Shown here: in pieces, positions 8,274-15,436 of the stretch
Layout: each line of letters opens with the position of its first letter
Numbering within the stretch: the first letter of the stretch is position 1
NCBI GenBank assembly: GCA_020073145.1
Contig: JAIQFS010000015.1
Coordinates: 1-64,000 of the forward strand
Source: Terriglobia bacterium
GTDB lineage: Bacteria; Acidobacteriota; Terriglobia; Bryobacterales; Bryobacteraceae
Reading direction: 5' to 3'
DNA length: 64,000 nt
Notes under the pieces: model-generated
What the model saw: the letters and a program-made list of their open reading frames with translations, nothing else
The model's database searches: none
Told to the model about the DNA's origin: nothing
Program-made: the position numbers and the translations under genes

Positions 8274-9023
8274 CTAGTTTGCAGTGGGCGTTTTGGAGAG
8301 GTTGTCGATGACTAAAATGGGAGCGTCGATCTTGCCACCGGCCAAGTCGAGGCCGTAGGCCTTCAAAGCCTCACGGAACAGGCTGGGCCGATCGAACTGG
8401 TCCTTCGCTTCGCGCGTGGGAACTTCGATCAGAATGGAGTAGAAGCTTTTCAAGCCGGTCTGATCCTCTACCGGCGCGCCCAACTGCTGCGCGAGGATGT
8501 CGGCAAGCTGGGCCATGTCGGCGTGACCGAGTTCCAAGTGTACGCCCTGGAAACCCGGCGGCGGGCGGCGTGGACTGCCGACATCCATCGTGGGCGTAAA
8601 CGGAGGGGCTTCCTTGAGCTTCGGCCCGCCTTTTCCGACGGACAGGATGTATCCGGACATCCCGCGCACCTCGCGGTGGGCTTGCAGGGCAAGGCGTTGC
8701 TGCAACAAAGTCCGCAACATTTCCGGCGCCTTGGTTCGAGGCTGGCCCGCAGGGATCAGGGCGTCGATGTCGAATCGGGCGTCGAACATCCAGCAGGGAC
8801 CCACGATCTGACGCATCGGGATCTGGTACGCGGCCGCCAGCAATTCGGCGGCGCTGTCTCCATGAATCTCGACTCTGTTGCCACGGCCGGGCAGCATGCC
8901 CAGAGGGGGACCGTTAGCGATCATTTCACGAAGAAGGAGCCCCCCCGCCGTCGGCCCGGACGGCTTTAGGGAAGCCACCTCGAAAGCGAGAGCGCCGGAA
9001 TCCGCCGCTTGCACCCCACACAC
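8274..9023 (-). CDS. TIGR03435/DUF3738 family secreted protein
   Basis: This is a member of a large Solibacter-type paralogous family of unknown function, recognised by FEVASLKPSG near the N-terminus, 'MIANGPPLGML', 'LLQQRLALQAHREVRGMSGYILSVGKG' and a terminal 'PILVIDNLSKTPTAN'. With the GTG at 9023 it has 249 residues and lacks a full signal peptide. In the same frame, upstream codons read DTAAACLGPVCGVQA, like the end of a signal peptide, but a TGA lies just before them; the adjacent frame encodes MGSRLTLI from ATG 9075. A one-base frameshift inside the signal peptide is therefore likely. The gene may be inactive or mis-sequenced. Confidence 0.8.
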   Translation of the reverse strand: MCGVQAADSGALAFEVASLKPSGPTAGGLLLREMIANGPPLGMLPGRGNRVEIHGDSAAELLAAAYQIPMRQIVGPCWMFDARFDIDALIPAGQPRTKAPEMLRTLLQQRLALQAHREVRGMSGYILSVGKGGPKLKEAPPFTPTMDVGSPRRPPPGFQGVHLELGHADMAQLADILAQQLGAPVEDQTGLKSFYSILIEVPTREAKDQFDRPSLFREALKAYGLDLAGGKIDAPILVIDNLSKTPTAN

Positions 9024-9327
9024 AGGACCCAGGCAGGCCGCAGCGGTATCCGATCAAAGTCAAGCGGGATCCCATGGCAAGGCCGAACGGATCCGGGCTG
9101 GGGCGGATTGCCAAATCGGCCGCAGCTTAGCCCACTGCACGGCCGGAGCAGGCGAGGGTGAGAAAAAACTACTCATGCCGTAAGGCTCCGATTTGCGGCA
9201 ATCGATGAGGCCATTGATTCTGCGGCGCGGTAGATGTGTGAATTCGCACGCTGGCCCCCGGGGTGCCTATTTGGAGATTCGCCGCGCTAGATTGATTTCG
9301 TTGCGCCGCACGGCACAAGGAGTCTTT
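9024..9327. other. Intergenic region between DUF3738 gene and small ORF
   Basis: It contains the presumed lost signal-peptide codons of the DUF3738 gene (9024-9075, minus strand) and, near its right end, a tagatt box (9293-9298) and the strong site aaggag (9317-9322) of the following gene. I see no other gene. Confidence 0.5.
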
Positions 9328-9669
9328 ATGAGAAACGGCATTCCGGAACGCGATCCTGCCCGGCGAGACCTGACACAAATATGGACCGTAAAGTTGCAGC
9401 AAGCGCGGCAAGGTTACTGCCGGGCGGCCGCCGAGTCCTGCCGGAGGATCCTGGAGAACCCCGGCACGACGCCCGCAGACTCCGCGGCGACCGCCAGGTT
9501 GCAGCGAGAGGAGGCGCGGGCTTTTGCCGAGTACTGCCGCGTGTTGGCGACCTTCACGGAGCTGGCCGCGGACGGTGAACTGCCCGCCGCGGAGGCTTCG
9601 AACGTAGTGGTGATGCCGCAGAAGTCCGGTGGGCGGCGCTCGGAAGCGGATAGACACCGTGGGTTCTAA
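9328..9669 (+). CDS. Small hypothetical protein
   Basis: The 113-residue product starts at an ATG with a textbook ribosome binding site, aaggag six bases upstream. It is highly charged and mainly helical (ESCRRILENPGTTPADSAA, then 'QREEARAFAEYCRVLATFTELAAD'), with no signal peptide, membrane segment or known motif. It could be a small cytoplasmic helical protein. It is followed 35 bases later by a receiver-like gene in the same direction and may share its transcript. No function is assigned. Confidence 0.6.
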   Translation: MRNGIPERDPARRDLTQIWTVKLQQARQGYCRAAAESCRRILENPGTTPADSAATARLQREEARAFAEYCRVLATFTELAADGELPAAEASNVVVMPQKSGGRRSEADRHRGF

Positions 9670-9704
9670 AACCAGACGATCACGCCTGGGAGGCTGGCAG
9701 ATGG

Positions 9705-10214
9705 ATGCCAGGACATAAAGTTATGAAGATGCGAGAAGACTCACTGGGCAAGACGGTCTTGATCCTGGACAACGATCTCGGATTTGTGTTTTGGCTGGGC
9801 GAAATTCTAACGCAGGCGGGTTACTATGCGATTCCGGCGCACACCATTGAAGAGGCGACGAAACTGACGCGGCGCCTGAAGGTGGCGGCCGATGTGGTGA
9901 TTGTGAATCCCGCCGTAAGCGGCGCGACGGAATGGACGCAGAGCCGGCGGAACCCTCAGTTCCAGCGGGCGGTGATCGCCGCGGTGGAAGATCTTGCAGA
10001 CTTCCGGGCGTCGCTGGTTGGCGCGCGAGCGACCGGCCGGAAGCCCGCAGCCCCTGGGGCGTTTGTAGCCGGTGCGCCCAGCCTGGGCCCCTCTGAGGAA
10101 GGCGATGACATTCTGGAGAGGTGCCGGGCCGAGTGGCTGGCCACGGTGCAACAGGTATTAGAAGAGGGCGAAAGGGGGAACGCGCGCGTGTTTCCGTGGG
10201 CATCGCTCAACTGA
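9705..10214 (+). CDS. Degenerate response-regulator receiver-like protein
   Basis: The 169-residue product resembles a CheY-like receiver domain at its N-terminus: TVLILDNDLGFVFWLGEILTQ matches strand 1 with its acidic pair and helix 1. The position of the phosphorylated Asp reads VVIVNPAVSG, with Asn instead of Asp, so phosphotransfer is unlikely. The C-terminal part (GDDILERCRAEWLATVQQVL) is helical without a DNA-binding motif. Possible starts are ATG 9705, 9723 and 9729; gggagg upstream favours the first. It could be a pseudo-receiver acting by protein contact. Confidence 0.65.
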   Translation: MPGHKVMKMREDSLGKTVLILDNDLGFVFWLGEILTQAGYYAIPAHTIEEATKLTRRLKVAADVVIVNPAVSGATEWTQSRRNPQFQRAVIAAVEDLADFRASLVGARATGRKPAAPGAFVAGAPSLGPSEEGDDILERCRAEWLATVQQVLEEGERGNARVFPWASLN

Positions 10215-10335
10215 AGAGTCGGCGCCAATCCGCGAGCGCGATGTTGACCCCGGCTTGTCATCCAAAACAGCCGCTCAGCGAGCCGACACCGAACTCCGAC
10301 AAGAAAGGACGCGGACCAGCCGCGCATCGCTAGAG

Positions 10336-10593
10336 GTGGCAGTCAACATTAACGAATTGATCCGGGCACTACGGGCTGAAAAACAGAGGCTGGATCGCGC
10401 GATCGCAGCACTCTCGGGGTTAGAAACGAGCGATGAGGAAAACACTGGATTTTCCGGGCTTCCTCGCCGCGGACGAAAATGGATGGGCGCCGAGGAACGC
10501 GCGGAGGTTTCCCAGCGCATGAAGCGCTATTGGTCGGAACGCCGTAAGCTCCAGAAGCAGACGACCCACACTCATAGTGGCGGAGCTCAGTGA
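10336..10593 (+). CDS. Small conserved acidobacterial protein
   Basis: The 85-residue product has a helical N-terminus (VNINELIRALRAEKQRLDRA) and a basic C-terminus of the form RRGRKWMGAEERAEVSQRM followed by KRYWSERRK. I recognise this arrangement from many small Solibacter-type proteins whose role is unknown; the basic tail suggests nucleic-acid contact. I chose the GTG at 10336 because it begins right at the conserved helix; a TTG at 10255 in the same frame is possible. Neither has a strong ribosome binding site. Confidence 0.65.
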   Translation: MAVNINELIRALRAEKQRLDRAIAALSGLETSDEENTGFSGLPRRGRKWMGAEERAEVSQRMKRYWSERRKLQKQTTHTHSGGAQ

Positions 10594-10948
10594 ATCCGCG
10601 AAGCGCTCCTCGATGAGGACCCAGCCACCCATATCGGACCCGGATTCAGCGCAGGCCGGTCCCGTCACAGAGTGAGTCCGCCCCCCCCCCATCCGTGGAA
10701 TCAACAACCCTACTAAAGAATCCGCTGAGATTACACGTTGTTCCGCTGCTGCCGTAGTACCATGGCGTGGTGTCGCGCAGTAAGACACGGGAAAGCGGAA
10801 ACTGTCGCGGGGCTCTAGCGACGCAGGCAAGCTCATCGCATCCTCTTCACGCAGTCCTACGCCATCCAGCACTCCTCCTACACTCCAGCAGGACTGAGGC
10901 CCGGCTACCGTTGGCTGCTTCCATCCGAACGAAAGGAAGCAGAAACGA
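10594..10948. other. Intergenic region without a gene
   Basis: About 350 bases without a supportable gene. It includes a run of ten C residues at 10681-10690, which makes frame calls across it unreliable, and the ggaag ribosome binding site of the next gene at its right end. A minus-strand open frame crossing it has no family resemblance. Confidence 0.5.
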
Positions 10949-12766
10949 ATGATCAAACAATCGATCGCGTCAGCGCGGATCGTTGGAGCCCTGTACACTG
11001 CTTTGGCGGCAATGGCGCAAATTCCGAGTCCAGGCCATGTGAACTATGTCGCGAATGCGGGAGCGAGTTTCGACTCGTACACCTACGCTCCGAGTCTGTC
11101 TCAGCAGCAATGGTTTCTCGACCATTTTGCCAACATGGTGGTGTACACGCCTTATTTTGACATCCGGACGGCCTGGTACCCGAATGCCTATGCCTATATG
11201 GATTTGTACGGCATCCAAAAAGGATCGTCTGAGGAAGTCTTCCATCCTGAATGGATTCTGCGCGACCAAAATGGAAACAAGCTCTACATCCCGTACAACT
11301 GCGGCGGAGGGACCTGCGCGATGTGGGCGGCCGATATCGCCAACCCGGCTTTCCGGGCTGCCTGGATCACGTCCGCCCTCGGCAACCTCTCCGGCGGGAA
11401 CTACCTAGGCTTGTATATCGATGATGTCAACCTGGAGTTCCGGGTCTCCGACGGCTGGGGCAACCAGGCGGCGCCCATCGACTTCAACACCAGCCAACCC
11501 ATGACGTATGACGCATGGAGAACTTATGTGGCTGCTTTCGTGGAGCAGGTCCGGGCGGCATTGCCCAACAAGGGCATCATCGAGAATTCGCTTTGGTTCG
11601 CGGGGCCGGCGGGTGTGCAGGATAAGGATCCCGCGGTCCAGCGCCAAATCGCGACCGCCGACAAGATCAACCTGGAGCGCGGAATCGCCAGCGATCCAAA
11701 CCTGACCGGCGGAACGGGCTTCTGGTCCGTTTATTCTTTTTTCGACTTTGTCGACCGGTTGCACTCGGCCGGTAAAGGCGTCAATTTCCAGGAGTATGGT
11801 CTGGACGCCGCGGGCCAGGAGTATGGCCTCGCAAGCTACTTCATGATTTCGGGCGGGAACGACAGCATCGGCGACGACACGAGCACGCCGGACAATTGGT
11901 GGACCGGATACGAGACCGATCTGGGGGCGCCGCTCGGCCCGCGGTCCTACGATCGCGGCGTCTTTCAGCGGGATTTTTCGGGCGGCAAGGTTTTGCTGGG
12001 CGAGCCGGGGCTATCACCGCGGAGCGTAGATCTCGGCGGCACGTTTACCACACTGGATGGGACCGCCGTCAGTTCGGTGACTGTGACCGGCCGGCAAGGA
12101 ATCGTCCTGCTCGCGACCGCTTCGGCGAATGCGGTCTGCAACGCAGCCAGTCTGGCCGCCGGGCCTGTGTCTCCCGGTGAAATCTTCACAGTCTTCGGTT
12201 CGTTTCCCAGCGCGACACGGGCGCTGTTCGTCGACGGTCTTCCGGCCCCAGTCATCTATGCCGATTCGAAGCAAGTGAATGCGGTCATGCCCTTTGGACT
12301 GGACCTTGGCAATGCAGCCCAGGTCGAGATCCGGCAGGACCAGGGGAGCGCCAAGGTCGAAGTTCCAGTGGTAGCGGCCTCGCCCGCCATCTTCACGCTG
12401 AGCACCACCGGCTCCGGACCGGGAGCGATTCTCAACCAGAACTACTCGGTAAACTCGGCGACCAACGCGGCGATCCGAGGATCCGTGATCATGATCTACG
12501 GAACCGGTTTTGGCGCGCTGAGCCCGTTGCCCGCCGATGGACTGATCGAGCAAACTCCGGCGCTCACCACCTCCCCCGTGACGGCGACCGTCGACGGAGT
12601 TCCGGCAGAGGTTCTTTACGCGGGCGCTGCGCCCGGCCTCATTGCCGGGGCGGTGCAGGTCAATGTTCGAGTGCCCGAGGCGGTGGCGGCGAACCCGTCT
12701 GCTCCCATCTCATTACGTATGGGTCCGTTCACAACCCAGGCGGGAGTTACGGTTGCCGTCCAGTGA
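10949..12766 (+). CDS. Putative secreted glycosyl hydrolase (GHL15-like) fused to a TIGR03437 domain
   Basis: The 605-residue product begins with a signal peptide ending ..ALAAMAQ. Residues about 40-340 look like a TIM-barrel glycosidase of the hypothetical GHL15 kind: NMVVYTPYFDIR, a strand with paired acids YLGLYIDDVNLEF (Asp159-Asp160), GIIENSLWF and 'INLERGIASDPN'. Residues about 393-605 form the TIGR03437 domain found in Solibacter and relatives (NAASLAAGPVSPGE, YGTGFGALSP, GLIAGAVQVNVRVP), thought to be a surface or export-related module. The substrate is unknown. It stands alone on its strand. Confidence 0.75.
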   Translation: MIKQSIASARIVGALYTALAAMAQIPSPGHVNYVANAGASFDSYTYAPSLSQQQWFLDHFANMVVYTPYFDIRTAWYPNAYAYMDLYGIQKGSSEEVFHPEWILRDQNGNKLYIPYNCGGGTCAMWAADIANPAFRAAWITSALGNLSGGNYLGLYIDDVNLEFRVSDGWGNQAAPIDFNTSQPMTYDAWRTYVAAFVEQVRAALPNKGIIENSLWFAGPAGVQDKDPAVQRQIATADKINLERGIASDPNLTGGTGFWSVYSFFDFVDRLHSAGKGVNFQEYGLDAAGQEYGLASYFMISGGNDSIGDDTSTPDNWWTGYETDLGAPLGPRSYDRGVFQRDFSGGKVLLGEPGLSPRSVDLGGTFTTLDGTAVSSVTVTGRQGIVLLATASANAVCNAASLAAGPVSPGEIFTVFGSFPSATRALFVDGLPAPVIYADSKQVNAVMPFGLDLGNAAQVEIRQDQGSAKVEVPVVAASPAIFTLSTTGSGPGAILNQNYSVNSATNAAIRGSVIMIYGTGFGALSPLPADGLIEQTPALTTSPVTATVDGVPAEVLYAGAAPGLIAGAVQVNVRVPEAVAANPSAPISLRMGPFTTQAGVTVAVQ

Positions 12767-12844
12767 CTCGGAACCCGGCCCAAAGGGCGGTAACGGTTCT
12801 TACAGAGGTATGAAGGTTGCTCCAGATTATCGGAGGGACTACGG

Positions 12845-13108
12845 ATGCCATTAAAAGGCTTGTTCCGGCTGCTCCTGACGACTATTGTTCTTTGCGTCTC
12901 GCTTGGAATCACAGGATGTGCAGCACGAGTGGGCGTGGGCTATCGGGTGTACGACCCATATCGCTCGGACTACCACGTCTGGGACAATCGCGAGGGTGAT
13001 TACTATAACCAGTGGATCATTGAAACCCATCGGCGCCATAAGGACTTCGGTAAGCTCCACCGGAATGAGCAGCAGGAATACTGGAAGTGGCGGCACGACC
13101 GTCACTAG
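12845..13108 (+). CDS. Small lipoprotein
   Basis: The 87-residue product has an N-terminal signal of the lipoprotein class with lipobox G-I-T-G-C at residues 21-25 (LGITGCAAR). The mature part is rich in Tyr, Trp, His and charged residues (YRVYDPYRSDYHVWDNREGD), ending WKWRHDRH. Ribosome binding site ggaggg lies seven bases before the ATG. Function unknown; the aromatic and His-rich surface could bind metal or polymer. Confidence 0.75.
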   Translation: MPLKGLFRLLLTTIVLCVSLGITGCAARVGVGYRVYDPYRSDYHVWDNREGDYYNQWIIETHRRHKDFGKLHRNEQQEYWKWRHDRH

Positions 13109-13138
13109 GATTCGCGCGCGGAGGGACCGGTAGCGAGA

Positions 13139-13189
13139 GGGGCTGCGCTTGGCAATCAGGCCGAAAGGGGCAGCGCTTGGATCAGCCGG
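13139..13189 (+). repeat. Imperfect direct repeat, about 24 bases, two copies
   Basis: Copies at 13139-13163 and 13167-13189 share ggggc(t/a)gcgcttgg followed by atcaggccg / atcagccgg. They lie between the small lipoprotein and the convergent PQQ dehydrogenase, just past the latter's stop. They may be a remnant of a dispersed intergenic element. Confidence 0.4.
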
Positions 13190-13244
13190 AAATCCGTCCG
13201 GAGCACAAGCGCGCCTCGAGCCGGTGAGCCGCGTGCCGAGTTCT

Positions 13245-15257
13245 CTAGTTCTCCGGCGGCGGAGGCGCATTGCCGCCCCGACCGCCTCGGCCCCCACGAC
13301 CGCCTCTACCGCCACGGCCTTCGCCGGGTAGCGGGAGCGCGAGCGCGACCAGTTCGGCGCCTTCGGCTTGCTGGCCGGCTACGACGGCCAGGATCAACTG
13401 GCGTCCATTCACCAGGTATGTCATCGTGCCGCCGCTCAGGTTCGAGCCCAGGTCGATGGCGTGGATCAGTTGGCCGGTCGCCTTATCGATCACGCGGAGG
13501 TTGTTGCTGCCTTCGAAGAGCAGCGTTTTCGTGACGAGAATGGGGGAGCGCTGGCCGCCGCCCCAATTGCTGGCATCGATATTGGCGGCTTTCAACGCGG
13601 GGTTATTGACCAGGTTGTCCGCCGGTTTGCCGTTGGGGATCATCCAAGAGGTCTCGCCGGTGTTCAGATTGATGGCAGTGATGCGGCCGTAGGGGCCTTT
13701 GATCAGCGGCAGTCCCATCACCGTCGGGCCGCCGAGACCGCCGGCGGCGATGTAGGGCATCTCGGAGCGGTCGCCGCCCGGCTGCAAGGCCGAGAGGTAC
13801 GGGCTGGTGGTGGAGGGGATGTAGAGCATCCCGGTTTCGGCATCGACTGAGCCGCCCATCCAGTTGGCGCCGCCGCCAGCGCCGGGGAGCTGGATCGTGC
13901 CCAGCTTACCGCCCGTGTCTTTGACGATGGGCGGAGTGTAGATGGGGCCGAGCACGTATTGCGAAGCCACCTTCAAGGCTGCAGCTTTGATCTCGGGCGT
14001 GTAGTCGGCGAGATCGGCTTCGGTGACGCCCTGGCGGTCAAACGCAGCGGGCTTTGTAGGATACGGCTGCGTAGGCGAATACCATTCGCCGGGCACGTTG
14101 CCTTGGGGCGCGGGGCGCTCCTGGATGGGGAACACGGGCTGGCCGTTGGTGCGGTCGAACACAAACGTGAAGGCCGACTTATTGACCTGCGCGAGAGCCT
14201 TGATCTTCTTGCCGTTGACAGTGAGATCGAGCAGGATGGGGGCGGCTGGAATATCGTAGTCCCACATCTCATGGTGAATCAGCTGGTAGTGCCAGACGCG
14301 CTTGCCGGTCTTGGCGTCGAGACAAACAATGCTGTCGGAGTAGAGGTTCGCGCCGGGGCGTTGGCCGCCGAAGGTATCGCCGCTGGGGGCCTCCACGGGG
14401 ATATAGACGTAGCCGAGTTCCTCGTCGCCGGTGAGCGGTCCCCAGGCGCCGGTATTGCCGGTGAATTTCCAGGAATCCTGGCCGGTCTGGGGATCCTTGA
14501 GCCAGGTTTCGACACCCGGTTCGCCGGCCTGCGGAACGGTATGGAAGGTCCAGAGCAGCTTGCCGGTGCGGACATCGTAGCCGCGGATGTAGCCGGGGAC
14601 GTTTTGCTTGTGAGGAAGCGCGACGCCCACCTTCAGAGCCGCGCCCACGACCACGACGTCCCGAATGACGATGGGGGGCGAGGTGGCGCCGATGGTGCCC
14701 TTCTCGACCACGGGTCGATCCAGGCCCTTCCAGAGATCGACGTGGCTATCGGCTCCGAAATCGGGAATGGGGAGGCCAGTGCGTGCGCTGAGGGCCACGA
14801 GTTGATAGCCGGGGGTGACGAAGAGGACGCGGTCGTCGCCGCGGCCATCGGACCAATAGGTGACGCCGCGGTTGTTGGCGCGAACGGCGCCGCGGTCGGC
14901 GGTGTCATCGCCGCGATAGGTCCAGAGGGTTTCGCCGGAGGCCGCGTCAGCGGCCACTACCGTGCGGCCGGTGCCTGCGGTGAAGAAGAGTTTGCCGCCC
15001 ACCATGAGGGGCGTCACTTCCCAGGCAGCCTGAGGGCGCGGTCCCATATTCTGGGCCTTCCAGCGCCAGACGACTTCCAGGTTCTTGACGTTGGCGGCAT
15101 TGATCTGATCGAGGGGGGAGTAGCGAGTGCTGCCGGAATCGCCTCCATTGACGCGCCATTCGCCGGTGGCGGGGGTTCCCTGCTGCGCCCGCGCGGGCGC
15201 CAGACTCCAGAACGCGAGCGCGGCGACTGCCAGCGCTCCTGCTCTCGTGCGGCTCAT
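13245..15257 (-). CDS. PQQ-dependent dehydrogenase (quinoprotein, sugar/alcohol type)
   Basis: The 670-residue product has a signal peptide ending ..APARAQQG and an eight-bladed propeller fold of the quinoprotein dehydrogenase type. Typical elements are GDSGSTRYSPLDQINAANV, NLEVVWRWKA, repeated DAASGETLW/DAKTGKRVWHY/NLNTGETSW blade ends, and 'HEMWDYDIPAAPILLDL'. No CxxCH haem motif is present, so it would pass electrons to the quinone pool or a separate cytochrome. It would oxidise a sugar or alcohol in the periplasm using PQQ. The C-terminus is an Arg-Gly repeat followed by a proline run, unlike the rest. No PQQ-synthesis genes are in the window. Confidence 0.9.
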   Translation of the reverse strand: MSRTRAGALAVAALAFWSLAPARAQQGTPATGEWRVNGGDSGSTRYSPLDQINAANVKNLEVVWRWKAQNMGPRPQAAWEVTPLMVGGKLFFTAGTGRTVVAADAASGETLWTYRGDDTADRGAVRANNRGVTYWSDGRGDDRVLFVTPGYQLVALSARTGLPIPDFGADSHVDLWKGLDRPVVEKGTIGATSPPIVIRDVVVVGAALKVGVALPHKQNVPGYIRGYDVRTGKLLWTFHTVPQAGEPGVETWLKDPQTGQDSWKFTGNTGAWGPLTGDEELGYVYIPVEAPSGDTFGGQRPGANLYSDSIVCLDAKTGKRVWHYQLIHHEMWDYDIPAAPILLDLTVNGKKIKALAQVNKSAFTFVFDRTNGQPVFPIQERPAPQGNVPGEWYSPTQPYPTKPAAFDRQGVTEADLADYTPEIKAAALKVASQYVLGPIYTPPIVKDTGGKLGTIQLPGAGGGANWMGGSVDAETGMLYIPSTTSPYLSALQPGGDRSEMPYIAAGGLGGPTVMGLPLIKGPYGRITAINLNTGETSWMIPNGKPADNLVNNPALKAANIDASNWGGGQRSPILVTKTLLFEGSNNLRVIDKATGQLIHAIDLGSNLSGGTMTYLVNGRQLILAVVAGQQAEGAELVALALPLPGEGRGGRGGRGGRGGRGGNAPPPPEN

Positions 15258-15388
15258 TCGGCTGCCTCCAAACTGGTGTATGAAGCGGGGCGCCGCGAGG
15301 CGGCACCCAACTTCCCGAGTGTAAGCACAAAGCCGGCGGGGCGCAAGCGCAGGGGCAGAACCAGGCCGGAAGTCGAGTCTCTGGGGGA

Positions 15389-15427
15389 AGAACCGAGGGG
15401 CCAGCCAAAGCCTGGCCCCTCGGTTCT
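15389..15427 (-). terminator. Strong hairpin terminator after the TonB receptor gene
   Basis: Perfect 16-bp stem: arms 15389-15404 and 15412-15427 around a 7-base loop. It begins about 10 bases after the stop codon of the minus-strand receptor gene. On that strand the stem is followed by ttcccc rather than a clean T run, so it may act as an intrinsic terminator or an mRNA 3' stabiliser. Confidence 0.75.
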
Positions 15428-15436
15428 AGTCTGCCG

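Noticed and set aside
10420-10998. 192-codon minus-strand open frame crossing the poly-C run
   Set aside because: It overlaps a recognisable plus-strand small gene, depends on a ten-C run, and has no family resemblance.
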